This document shows, piece after piece, positions 11,886 through 23,881 of a stretch of DNA of 64,000 bases (position 1 is its first letter; each line of letters begins with the position of its first letter). The notes beneath the pieces were generated by a model that was not told the DNA's origin, did not search any database, and saw only the letters and a list, made by a program, of their open reading frames with translations. The position numbers and the translations under genes were made by a program. The DNA comes from Anastatus disparis (Eukaryota; Arthropoda; Insecta; Hymenoptera; Eupelmidae), in contig JAFFSR010000218.1 in the NCBI GenBank assembly GCA_017163975.1, positions 8,559,501-8,623,500 of the forward strand, given 5' to 3'.

Positions 11886-14800
11886 AACGACGAGTTGCAA
11901 GAGCCCGCGTTCTCTTGCGAATTTATATGATAAGGTTATCGTTTGTAAGAAGAGAAAGCGAGTTTAGTGGTGTTTTTAGAAAATTTGACGGATTTTATTT
12001 TCATTCAATAAAAATATTCTGACAATTTTTTAAGTTCACGGAATTAAGACTATTAACATAATTTACATTACTATTATAATAAGGCTATTGTATACTACAT
12101 ATGGGTGCCATATAGATTAATTCGATGTATGAGTATTTATTATATGAATACCTTTTTTAAAGATAAAGAAATTAATTTAATGATTTTCATTTCTTTATTT
12201 ATTTTTATAATAATTATCAACTTATCAAATTGATATGATTCCATTAGATAGCATTGGTTGTTAAATTTCTACAAAGACCAATCTACTTAAGGAAAAAATA
12301 ACAGTTTTCCTATTTCGTAAACAAAATTTCATCAGTTTATATTTGCTTGATAAAAATCAATATTAAAATTTTCTCTGAACATCGCTGAATTAGCTTTCCG
12401 TGTATGATGATGATAGATGATAAAAAAAAAACTGTACTGATTACCATTGTAAATACGAATTTTTCATCCTTGGATTATATGATATCGTATGATTCGCTTT
12501 TGTATCTTTTCGTGCTTCTTTATTTTCAAGACCACGGCAAAGGGCATTACGAAATATTATTTAGAGGTAATTTAGAGTTGAGAAAACGACGCTCTCTCCC
12601 CTTATCTGTTACGTTTCATTTGCTCGAGGGTCTGTATATCGGTAAACGGTCAGTCCAAGAGGCACTGGTTGCCTCCGTCGTAAAAATAAGATTTTATGAT
12701 TAAAAATATTGATCCCAACTTCTATAAATTCCTAGGTATAGATATGATAATCATTCGTTTTGAATATTATAGAAATAAATTAAAATATTTATTTTCATGT
12801 TATTGGCAAATTGTATTTTTATATTGATCAAAAAAATTAGGTCAATTATTTTTCGATTCAATGTTAACGTAGAAACTTGTTATAAACCTTCTTCCAAAAA
12901 GATTTTACGATTGATCGTAGGAAAATTTGTTCGAATATTTGGTAATGCCCAAAATTGTTTCGGAAAAGTTCTTTGATTGAATGTATATTTTATTTCTGTA
13001 TCATATTATAAAATAAGTATGTGTAAAAGAAATTTTTAAATATTTCAGAAATTATCAAAAAGCACTAGAGCTTTTGTAAAGTTAATAAGATTACACTGCT
13101 AATTTGATGGAAATTGAACAAAAATTAAGTGCTTTCTGATGATTCACGTCCTCTTCGATGATTTCGTGATTTCTCGTTTACGTGCGTATGCATTTTTTTG
13201 CATCTTTCAATCTCGTTTAACTTTTTACCTAATTAATCAGAGTGAAATGAGAGGTATAAAATAAAATAAAAAAATAGGTCCATTAATAATACGCCGATCG
13301 CGTTGACCGTTGCTATCAAATTTAAAAGGCGTTCAAATTGTTGATTGAAAAATAAAAAATGTCATTGGAAAAAATTTAACTAAAAAGACACGATTTCTCG
13401 AAAAAAAAAAAAAAAAGAATCTAAAAGATATATCGCGCACACTTTGTCGTTATATACATTATAAGCAAGGAGAATAATGAAGAAATTTTCGTTGCACGAA
13501 TTATATATTATAGAAGGAAACTATATTGGTAAAACAATTAAGAAAAAATTTATTGTTGTATAAAAAAAAATCGAAATATGGCTGCTGAACGTTAACATCT
13601 TTTTAGAGCTTCTATAAAAAAAAAAATTCGAAAAAACTGTGTATCAGATCTCATTGTAATTTTCATGTAAGATATAGAAAAAACAAAGGTATACATATTG
13701 TGTATAATTCTTCGATTTCCTAAATTTTTTCTTATATATATATGTATCGAATAACCGAATAAACTCCTTGAATAATTCAAATAAGCGAATGGATTTTTGT
13801 TTTTCGTTTATAAAATCAAAGCGTTGATCGTGAAAGAAAAAAAAAAAAATTATTCAAAGTATATTGTGAGAGGATAGCACGAGTCAGCCGAAAAATGATA
13901 TAGTGATTGTTTCTTCGAGGATTACTGTATTCTATTTGAAATTTTTCTATTAGGTGTGAATTGAATTGTATGCGTGTGACTATTGATTCGATGTGCATTG
14001 ATTTTCGAAAAAATGTTTATAAATAATGCTGAGTGTAAGATTTTCTGTAGATAAATTCAAGTAATCATGAAAGTTTTCTCTATAAAAAAAAGAAGTTATC
14101 TTTTAAAACTGTTTTATTGAAAATTTTATTTCTTTTGTTTGATGTTAAACACAGTATAATCAGCATTGTTTATAAATAAAAAAAGTATTTATCATAAATT
14201 CAGTTCGATAAGAATTTCACTTTTCTAAAAATCTCAAAAATATGAAGAAAAAAAATAAAGAATCAAGCAGCATTAACCTGCCAAGACTTTTTTGTCTTAT
14301 ATATAAATATAAACAAGTTAGGATACAATAAATAAAGAAACTATGAAAAAATTGCGTGCTGATTAGCAATTTTTAAATCGTGATTCAATTGATTCAGAGA
14401 TTAAAAATCATAAATATTGGCGCCCGAAAAGGGAGTATTGGAAAAAAAAAATCATTTTGTCAATAGAATTTCATACAAATAACATTTAGTTCATGAAATA
14501 TAGTAAAAATCATACCTTTGAATTTTTTTGCTCTTTTTGAGAAAAATTACTTTTGGAAAAAAAACATTTACAGCGAAGAAATATTAAATATGGAATATTA
14601 ATATATTATTTAAATTAAATGAGACATAATTTTAAAATATGATTAAACTTTATATAATTTTATTTTAACTTTGTTTTGAAAATCATAAAATCAATCACTT
14701 ATTGTTATCACATAATTAATTTAAAAAAAAATATTTATAAATTTCGTTAACTGTCAAAATCAAAATGTAAAGAATCGATAAATTTTTCATTTATTCTAAA

Positions 14801-15195
14801 TAGTTCTTTCTTTATCTACTGTCTGACTAACGTCTGGCAATTCGTGAAAATTTAAAATGTTTCTCTTTCTCTTATGAAACACTCAGTAGTATAACAGACT
14901 CGATATATATCCCGAGATTAGACAAAAGAGAAAAGTCAATATGCAGAGGGCAAAGAACTCTGTGAGAGTATTGGCTAACTATCCTCGTGTTTCTCTCTTT
15001 ATGTGCTTCAAAGTAAATTCAACAGTGATTTTTTTTTTGTTCTGCAAGCTAAGATCTCAATATATGTATCGATTCTCTTTCTGGTTTATTGATTTAAATG
15101 CTTTGTCGGTGTATATTTTAGATAAAAAAGTATGTTAAGTTAGTGAAATGTAAATTTATATTTAAAAGATATATTTTTAAAAGATTTTTTTTAAT

Positions 15196-15359
15196 CCCTC
15201 TGAAAGAAAATTGACCATATTTTAGGCAGAATTTCTAGTCAACGAAAGTTAAAATGACACTTATTTAAATATTCTTTGAACAACCTTTTTAGATAAGCGT
15301 CACTTTAGCTTGCGTTGATCAGAAATTCTTCCCAAAATATGCTCAATTTTCTACCAGAG
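15196..15359. mobile_element. MITE, TIR family A, copy 2 (164 bp)
   Basis: Same family as 6911-7080. The left end contains GAAAATTGACCATATTTTAG then GCAGAATTTCTAGTC; the reverse complement of the right end contains GAAAATTGAGCATATTTTGG then GAAGAATTTCTGATC, so the terminal inverted repeats cover nearly the whole element. It is flanked by TTAAT at 15191-15195 and 15360-15364, a possible 5-bp target-site duplication. Non-coding. Confidence 0.82.
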
Positions 15360-15510
15360 TTAATTATGTATCTAGAATAAAATTTGCTATATCAAAGTAA
15401 ATTTTATTTTATTCATGTAACATTTCCTTGACATAAAAAAGTTTACTAAGAAAAATTAACTTTTTTTCAGTTGGAATATTTATAAATCTTTTTTAAATTA
15501 TTGAAATATG

Positions 15511-15692
15511 AGATCGTCAGTGGCTCAATCGGTAGAGCGATGGATTTATAATCTTGGGAACCCGAGTTCGAATCCCGCTCTTCATACAAACACCGCTGTA
15601 TACGATACATGTGCTTTGTTTACAAACACATTGAAACGACCTCGTTAACTGCCATCGTAATGATTGCACGTTAAATAAAACGAAAAAAAAAT
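15511..15692 (+). repeat. tRNA-derived SINE, full-length copy
   Basis: The tRNA-like head has an A box (TGGCTCAATCGGTAGAGCG) and a B box (GAGTTCGAATCCCGC), the internal RNA polymerase III promoter. It is followed by the family-specific 3' body (ACATGTGCTTTGTTTACAAA, then CATCGTAATGATTG) and a GTTAAATAAAA tail. It is not a functional tRNA: the anticodon stem does not pair well and there is no matching 3' acceptor strand. Confidence 0.88.
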
Positions 15693-17493
15693 ATTTTCAC
15701 AACTATTGAAAATTAAAATATTTTCACAATTAACATTATCATTTTTGATAAAAATAATGCAGATTCATAATTCAAAGAATTGTGTAAATAAATTTTTTTA
15801 TTAAAAAAAAAACGTTTAAAAAATTATGTATGTTTATATATACATAAATAAATAGACCTCTTATTTTTAGAAATGTACATAACATATATAACAGTTTTTA
15901 GAAGGTAATAAAAAAGAAAAGTTGCTAATTACAATTTAAGAAATTCATAAGTACGTATAAGTTTGTAATTATATTTAAAGTTTTAAAAAAACCATTGTAA
16001 CTGAACTTACGTATAAAATAATAAAAATAATCTTAGAATCACCGTATGAATCTACGTTATGTCTATCAAAATAACAATCTAATGTTCATTAAAATATTTT
16101 CATTCGATAAAATTGGTTTCAATAAACAAAAAGCGTAAAAAATTGCTACTCAGCACGCATTCGCAGAACATTTTTTCAAGATAGCTGGTGTGAAAACAAA
16201 GAAAAATGAAACTTTGTCAAATGAGCGAGTAAATTTTTTGTTTAGTTTATGTATAAAGTTACAAATGTGACGTTTCCATTTGAATAAAAAGAAAAAGACT
16301 TTGTTATATATCGAAAAATGGAAGTAAGCCAGGTGTTGGTGTGAAAAATAAATAAATCTGAACTAGTTCGTGTAAAAAGTAACTTAATCGTCAGGTTCAA
16401 GGTGATGTGAAAGTTGTCTATTTTATATGAAAAATTGTATTATTTTTGTTATTCACATAAAAAAAAACATAACTAACCATTTTCCATGTAGGTTATCGTA
16501 CACAAGAAACATGTTTGACACTGCAAATTTTGCATTAATTATATCAAACAAATTATAACGAAACATTCTTTTTATTCGATTTTTTTACCAAAAAAAGGCA
16601 ATTAATGCAAATTTTGCATTTTTTTAAGCAATTAAAAATAAACTCTATTTCGAATGATCGAAAATAATACGATTTTTCATAATTGCTAAAAAAAAGAAAT
16701 TTTATTTCCGAACAACTTGCGCGTCCCCTTGAACTAAAAAAAAATACAGCGTTGTATAAAATAAAATAGTAATAAAACAAAAGGAAAACCACATGCAGTT
16801 GTTTTCGTAATACTCCAAATGACAATATGTACGCTCGAAAAACACCGAAAACATAAGGACATAAAACATAAAAAATAAACGTTGCGTCGATTCGCTGCAT
16901 AAATAAATAAACTCGACGTCGAATCGATAAAGCGTTGAAAAATTTGAAAAAACTAAATTCGAGCGCGCATAAAACGAAGGAAATTTTCAGTCAGTGGCAA
17001 AAAAATGTTTTCTTTTTTTTGTCCAAAACAGAAAAAAAAACCACTTTGTAAAGTAATACAAAAATGATTAAGTATAAAAAACTTTTAACATAATAAAAAA
17101 GCGACTATTAAACAAATTGCGTCGTGACACGAAATACAAAAAAGGAAAAAAAATAAATAAACAAATAAAAATACTGCGAAAGTTCGAACAAAAAAAAAAA
17201 TTAAAATGTGCGAAAACTTAAGCGAAAAAACGATACGAAAAAAAAATCGTAATGAGCGTAATTTTAAATTTGTATATATAATTGATATTAAAAATAAAGA
17301 TATGTAAGCAATTACTATAAAATATAAAAATTTTTAGACGTTATTCAATAATATCCTTCCCTTGTTTGCATTAATTTTATTATAAGTTTCTAATTATTTT
17401 GTTTTCTCTATATTTAAATAATTTTTTGAGTTACTGATTAACTTTTCTCTTAAATTATTTAATGATTTGAATAAATTAATTAAAATAGCTCGG

Positions 17494-17677
17494 GGTCGTC
17501 AGTGGCTCAGTCGGTAGAGCGATGGACTCGTAATCTCGAGGACTCGAGTTCGAATCCCGCTTGGACGCTGATTGATACAAGCACCACTGTATAGATACAT
17601 GTGCTTTGTTCACAAACATACTGAACACCTTCGTCGCTAATTAGTATCGTAATCATAACATAAATACAGCAACGTTA
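17494..17677 (+). repeat. tRNA-derived SINE, tail interrupted by palindromic element
   Basis: Head with TGGCTCAGTCGGTAGAGCG (A box) and GAGTTCGAATCCCGC (B box), then GATTGATACAAGCACCACTG and ACATGTGCTTTGTTCACAAA, ending CATAAATACAGCAACGTTA. The tail is split by the palindrome at 17678-17778 and resumes as TAAATCTTAAAA after it; sister copies read GTTAAATAAAA without a break. Confidence 0.9.
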
Positions 17678-17778
17678 CCCGCGTAAAAATTGAACCATTG
17701 CTAATATATTGCCAATATATTGCCAAGATAGTTGCTTATCTTGGCAATATATTGGCAATGGTTTAATTTTTACGCGGG
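17678..17778. mobile_element. Palindromic MITE (101 bp) inserted at TA
   Basis: Near-perfect inverted repeat. The left arm begins CCCGCGTAAAAATTGAACCA and the reverse complement of the right arm begins CCCGCGTAAAAATTAAACCA. The arms then continue with GCCAATATATTGCCAAGATA around a GTTGCT loop, and the left arm carries one extra 11-bp tandem unit. TA flanks both ends (17676-17677 and 17779-17780). Removing the element and one TA restores the normal SINE tail GTTAAAT, so insertion with TA duplication, as in Tc1/mariner-type elements, is directly readable. Non-coding. Confidence 0.87.
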
Positions 17779-17982
17779 TAAATCTTAAAAAAAAATTAAA
17801 GAATTCAGTGGCTTATCTACTGCAACATTTTTATGAGCATCTTGAAGTCAAAATTTGTTGTAATAAGCTTTTTTTCAAAAATTTTAAGGCGAAGAAAAAC
17901 AAAAAAAAAATTATTTTTTTGAGTTACAAATAATATTAAAAAAAATTTTTTCATTAAATATTTATTTTCTATTATAAGAAAA

Positions 17983-18079
17983 AAATTTTTTTGACACGAC
18001 GTGCGTAAAAATGTATATGATGAAACGCACCTGAATTCTTCATGTACAATTTTACGCACTTTGTGTCGAAAAATATTTT
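17983..18079. repeat. Inverted repeat (hairpin) 1
   Basis: Left arm GACACGACGTGCGTAAAAAT followed by GTATATGATGAA. The reverse complement of the right arm reads GACACAAAGTGCGTAAAATT followed by GTACATGAA. Imperfect arms of about 38 bp surround a loop containing ACGCACC. It directly abuts a second hairpin and is probably a MITE remnant. Confidence 0.65.
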
Positions 18080-18207
18080 TCAATACTAGTGCGTTATATT
18101 ATAAATACTCGTACGATTGAAATGACACTCGGGCCGGTTGCGCCGACCCTCGTGCATATCAATCGCACGAATATTTATAATTTAACGCACTAGTATCGAA
18201 AAGTATT
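18072..18207. repeat. Inverted repeat (hairpin) 2, 136 bp
   Basis: Arms of about 60 bp. The left reads AATACTAGTGCGTTATATTA then TAAATACTCGTACGATTGA; the reverse complement of the right reads GATACTAGTGCGTTAAATTA then TAAATATTCGTGCGATTGA. They continue into GC-rich CACTCGGGCCGG opposite GCACGAGGGTCGG, with a tiny TTGCG loop. Non-coding, and probably a foldback/MITE element; a small-RNA hairpin cannot be excluded. Confidence 0.72.
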
Positions 18208-21200
18208 ATAAAACTTTTAAAAATTTCTGCTTAACTTTAGATTCATAATTGCTAAAAGTGATTTGACTTAATCCAATCATATTTAAATTAAAGAAAGGAA
18301 TCGGATAAATAAATAAACAACTTTAAAATTGAGTTTATGTTTATTAATTTTTTTTTACTTTGAGTAAACTCAAAAATTATTCCACTTGTTTGTATGAAGC
18401 TCTCGTAATGTTTATTGTTTTCATTTCATTTTGCTATCTTTAAATAGTTGTTTGCCTGCACGTACACAGTGTATATTAATAAATATGACAAAAAAATGTT
18501 TTCCTATTTTTTTTTTCAAAAATTCGTTAGTCTCGTCAATCAACATAATATATGCGTCTACGACGGTATAAAAGATCACCCACTTCTTTTTTTTTTTCTT
18601 TTTACCCTCTCCAACTAACAAATTTTATTTCTCCGTTTATTTTTTTTTCAATTCTTTCTTTTTTCATTCTTTCCTTTTTCGCATTGACGCACTTTACATG
18701 TATACCAATATAACCTTTTGCATTTAACTTACTTAAAATTTTTATTTATTTATTATTAGATACTCCCGCGATCGACGAGATAATCGCAAAAGCGTATGTA
18801 GCACATAAAGGCAGTACTTTGCTTTTTAGAAGAAAAATTGTGGATTTTTTTAATTGTTTTTTTTTTTTTATTATGTACCCTTAATGCATTTGATTTTGTT
18901 TAAAAATAAAAATTAATAAAATTTTTCCAAGTAATAAATAATTATAATTAAATTTTTTAAATTGAACTTATTTGGAATTTTTATAAAAATACAATAATTG
19001 TTAATTTATCAACATAATTTTGCATCAAGAGTCATTTTTTGTTTTTTTTTATGATTCCAATTCAAATAGATGAATTTAATGAGAAGACTTTAAATACTTA
19101 ATGGACTTTTCTCAACCCATAAAAAATTCAAATTTTATCAAGTTAATTGAGAATAATTTCTGCAGTACATTGAGGTAAGTAAAACTCTTTTCACAAATAT
19201 AAATTTATAATAAAAATAAACAAAATAAAAAGAACAATTGTCTCGAAAATCAAATTTTTTCAACATTTTCTCCTTTTTATCATGACATCCAAAAATGCAA
19301 GTATCGCTCTTTACGATAAACGATGACAAGTTATACAATTTTTTTTGTTATCTGTTTTAATTTTTCGAGATTATGCGTCAACTACGTACGCTACAAGTAA
19401 GTTACGATAATCGGAAGTTATAAATCGTTTATTATTCCTACGTATAAATAAAAAATAAAAAAGAAGAGGATGATATAATCCAACGGAAACTTCGAACTAT
19501 CATATAGATATAAATGTGACCTAATTTTTTTTTTGGTATTTTTTTTTTTCATCAAATTTGCAATGAAGCGCTTCCTATAGAATGAAAATTTCGCACACCA
19601 AGTTTCCGTTAGTTGTTTATTATTTTATTTTTATTTATTTACTTTTTTTCGGTAACGTGTATAAAAAAAAGAAAGAAACTTTTATAACGCCGTTATTTTT
19701 TGCTAAATTATTATATTTTTGTATGCTTGTCGACTGTCTACGTTTTTTTGTATATGCATTACTTTTAGTTTGGTTCGAAATTTTTTTTATATTTAATTTC
19801 ACTTTGATTCATTTGTGTTTGGTAATAATTTGATTAATTCAAATGAAAAATTTTTAAATTAATCTTTTTTTTAAGTGTTAGTCAAGTATAATGAAATTCC
19901 GTATAAAAAAAATTTCAAACATTCAATTTCTCATTTTGACTTTTTCATTACTATTATTATTATTATTTTTTTTTTTTGACTCTGCACATACTTAATATAC
20001 GCATGTATAAAAGTGCAATAGTGCGTAATTGTAGGAAAAGCTAACCGCTTATTTTTAATTAATCTTCCATACCACATTTTTTTTTTATCTTTTATACTTT
20101 ACAAACGAAGCGTGCGTTTTTATTTCAGCTGGTGAAGTGTTTACATTTATTTGTTTTAAATTCCCAATATTTCGTTCGCTTTTTTTTTTATCTTTTGCTT
20201 TACGAACAGTCAGTTTTTTTCATTTTTTAGGCACACGTCAAAGTCAATAACACAACGTCAATTGTTGATTATATTTTTTTTTTGTGCTTTTTCATTTATT
20301 TTTTTTTTTTATTTTAAGTTTTGTATTAAACTTAGAAAGATTAATAAATTGGTAACTTTTTTAACAATATCGTTTAAATTAATCGCTAACGAAATTCTCG
20401 TTTTTCAACGTAAATCATATCTTTGAGTCATTGAACTATATAATCATACAATTTAATGATTATGAAACAATAAAAAATTCAAATAAACTAACATTACAAT
20501 CGATTTACTAATCGTCCCTTAATCATTTATTATTCTTAATCTCGCCTAATTTAATATTAAAAGTGACTTTATAAAAAGTGTCAAGTTTAGCAATTACTTT
20601 TCTAAATCACATATACAATCAATTCGTCTAATATCATAGTTTTATTTCTTTCTTTTAAACTTATAAGTATACAATAAATATCATATGATAATTTTTCACG
20701 AATTTTAACTCAAATAAAAACAAAATTCTAACGTGAAGTAAAATAAAAACGAAAAGTTTCTTACAATGCGACTGCTACAAAGTAGTTAAAAAGTAGTATA
20801 AAACTTGCCGTACATTGTAAACTGTTTGTTTTATTATTTTTCATTTTAATAGCGAATTCGCGCGCGCGCACACTTAACACTCGGCGATGCCTTCTTTAAT
20901 TTTTATAATATGAAATACTTTTATTTTATTTTTTTGTTTTGTTTGCGTCTCTACAACATTGCATACACACATAAGAAAAAACTCGCTGCATTTGCTCAAT
21001 GTGAAATATTTTTTTATCAATTGTATTATTATGCACAATGTTTATATATATATATGTATACGCTATTAAGAGTTAAGAGGTTTTAAAAGGAGGCCAGTTT
21101 ATGAATCAACGCGCTCTCGATATCGTACTTTGATGTATCTTTGCGACCTTATTTTCTTCTTTTTTTTTCAATGAATTATCGCTTTCTTTTTTCTAGTTTG

Positions 21201-22521
21201 CGTCGTCTTTGTGCTTCAAGACTTTTGGTTTTTTAAAATAAACTTAAAGTACTAATATATCTCTTTTTTAATATGAAAAAAATCATACGAAATAATGCAA
21301 ATGTAAAATGTACGTTTTTGTAAATATAATTTTGAAAATCAAGTATTTTAATATTTTAACATATAATCATAAATACAGTAACAATAAATAAAAAAAAAGG
21401 ATTGCAAAGAAAATTTTTTCATTGAATAAAATAAAAAATTTACCCGGTTAAAACTCGCTTTTTTGATGACTTTACAAAGTTTTTAGATTAAAAGGTCTAT
21501 CGTACGCGTTGACGTTACCTACGCTTTTTATGCTGTATAGTCGTTTGAAACTTTAAACTGCTATAAAAGAAAAAATTTTAAGTCATTTTCTTCTTTTTTT
21601 CTAACAGAAAGTTCAAGCGCGACAGTTCATTTCGTTATAGTTGCTATTTTAAAAATTACGTGAAACTTTAAATCTTCATCATTGTTCAAACATCAAAATT
21701 CTTTTGTGAAGAAATATTTTTCAATTTTTAAAAATTAATTTAAAAAAATTTTTAATTAAATTCACATCGATAATGAAATCTTTCAATTTCAATTTATAGA
21801 AACATCAACAAGTTTTTTTTCAATAATTTCGATACATTATTATCGAATATAAGTTTATCATTGTGATAAAGCTTTAACCGTGACGTTAGTGAAATATAGC
21901 AGCTTAATTACTTTATTAATTATCTAACACTTATCCGCACAGTTGAACAATTAAAAATAATCGCTTCGCGTGCGCGTCGAGAAATAAAGTTTAAATAATG
22001 GACGAATGAGCATAATAGATGCTATACGAGTAACGATCATATTAATTTTAAATATTTAAGAATGCAATATAAAAGTTCGTGCTCGTCTCGTTGACAATTT
22101 TATAGCCTTGGCCGTTAAGCGGAGCTGAATTTATGAAAAATTCAATTTAATCCTAAACAAAATAAAATTTTACGTTAATTTTTTTAAATTTTCAATAAAG
22201 TTACAAGTATTTCATCATAAACAATAATTGATTTTTGTTGAGCATACTTTGAATCGATCTATCGTTACTTTCACATATTACATTCTTCCTACGCTCGATT
22301 ATAAATTCCATGTAAGTACATACAACACATAAACCACTAATTAATACAAAATTCGTTTCTTCTCGTTTAATTCGCTACTATTGGCATATTACATCAGCTA
22401 AGTAATATAATCACAATACAATAATACATCGTCGTAACAAAGAGAGAATAAAAGGTTAAATAAATCTTCATTATCACAATTATAAAGTTTTGAAAAATTG
22501 ACACATTGTACAAAAACACCG

Positions 22522-22540
22522 CGTGTGTGTGTATATATAT
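22522..22540. repeat. GT/AT microsatellite
   Basis: Alternating purine-pyrimidine run, CGTGTGTGTG followed by TATATATAT. No gene nearby. Confidence 0.8.
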
Positions 22541-23762
22541 AAGTATATAAAAAATTCCTTTCTAATACGCTAGCTCCGGTGTGTAATATTGTTACATGTT
22601 AATATTTTATTTCAATTGAAATACGAAGCTCCGGCGTCTAAGCTAGCGAAATTTTATATTTTCAGTTTTTTTTTTCTTGATTCTTCTTCTTCTTGTGCGC
22701 AATGCATATTCTATATATGACGATGATAGGCGAGAACGCGTGGGATGTCGAGGATGTTAATATAACGTAATCGGGCGATGACAACGTAAAAAAGGAAAAG
22801 GAGAAAGTATAGAAGCAAACTAAATTTTAACATTTTTTTTCTTACGAGGATAAAAACTTTTTTACTTTCATATCAAATTTATAATTTGAAATAATTATAA
22901 TCTTGAATATTCGAAATAAATTAAAGATAACTTTTCAATAAATTTATATGTAAATAATAATGATAACTTTTCAAGTTTTTACAATAAAAAAAATTTTAAT
23001 AATTGTTTAAAAATAAAATATAAAATGTTTTTAACTTGAGTAAAAATGAAATTTCGATAAGCATGAAAAATTCTTTATTACAAAGATTTTAAGCTACATT
23101 TATAAATAATTGAAAAAAATTTTAAACAATAACGATCTTAATAGGTAATATAATATTCAAAAAATTTAATTTATCTTAAGACGATTAAGTCACAAGTTTG
23201 GTAAAAATTTTTAAACTATTTTCAATCAGATTTTCAACAAAATTTATAATATAATTTTTTTTAAATAAACATTATTAAAAAAAATTATAAGTCTTTAAAT
23301 GCATCATTCAAATGCCACAAAAGCAAACCACCCAATTTATTAGTCCGTTCAAAGTAATCTCAATAGTACCCTCGACTCCAATTTTAGACAATCAAGATAA
23401 AGAAGATGAAGAACAGAAGTACAAAAACAAAAAAATAGAAAGTAAAAGAAAAAAAAAACGAAGCCAAGCTCCAGCTATATACGGCCACTTAAAGAGAGCG
23501 TATGTGGACATCGTTTGATTCTCCTTCAGCCCGACGCACTTCTTATGTATATATATATTCTTCTGCTCGTTGTTTTTTTTTCCTTTCTCAGCCAAATGAA
23601 AAAAAGTATGTCATGCTAAGTGAGAGTAGCCGCAGAGAAAATGCTAGTAGTTTTTTTTTTATTTTGTTTCTTATTTTGGTTTTTTAATGCGGTTTCGTTC
23701 TTTTCATTATTTTTTTTTTTTTTAATGTAAATCATCACAGCCGATGCACATAATTCAGCACC

Positions 23763-23881
23763 CTAGCAAATGCAGCCACCCTCGCCTTCTGATTCACCTC
23801 CGTTTTGCATTGGTGATTGATTCTGCAGATCGACAGCTATTGGTGTTTTTTCAAATGCGTGTGTTAAGGGATAATAAGCTT
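23763..23881 (-). CDS. Rab6: Candidate alternative last coding exon of Rab6
   Basis: On the minus strand an open frame runs from a possible acceptor (TAG at 23882-23884) to a stop at 23763-23765. It reads AYYPLTHAFEKTPIAVDLQ, then an Asn/Gln/Ser/Glu-rich stretch ending EGEGGCIC. CxC at the very C-terminus is the geranylgeranylation signal of Rab GTPases, and known Rab6 proteins end in GGCxC. The exon begins with two bases before the frame, which fits the phase-1 donor of Rab6 exon 5 (27013); the hybrid protein would be 226 residues, against 209 for the normal form. It lies about 2.9 kb downstream of the ordinary last exon, on the same strand, with no other gene between. AATAAA on minus at 23658-23663 is about 100 nt past the stop. 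Weak point: the acceptor has a poor pyrimidine tract. An alternative acceptor at CAAAAG, nine bases upstream, keeps the phase. It could also belong to an unseen gene. Confidence 0.55.

Larger units (their letters stand above)
11886..23762. other. Intergenic spacer, repeat-rich, no supported gene
   Basis: About 12 kb between the neuroligin stop and the distal Rab6 exon. The first few hundred bases are probably neuroligin 3' UTR (AATAAA at 12007). The rest holds a MITE (15196-15359), SINEs (15511, 17494), a nested palindromic element (17678-17778), hairpins (17983-18207), a GT/AT repeat (22522-22540) and poly-T tracts. Two short frames look slightly more coding than their surroundings (18770-18880 and 23312-23518) but match nothing I recognise. 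Confidence 0.6.

Noticed and set aside
11428..11900. Minus-strand frames of 124 and 134 codons with Leu/Ala repeats
   Set aside because: Antisense of the neuroligin Gln-rich tail exon; the leucine and alanine runs come from the CAG repeats.
12404..12703. 99-codon frame 0.5 kb past the neuroligin stop
   Set aside because: The middle is less AT-rich, but no domain, splice context or homologue could be recognised; it may be 3' UTR.
15511..15600. tRNA-like sequences with good A and B boxes (also at 17494, 24175, 55455, 61005)
   Set aside because: They look like tRNA genes at first, but the anticodon arm and acceptor ends do not pair, and all carry the same non-tRNA 3' body and A-rich tail, so they are SINEs.
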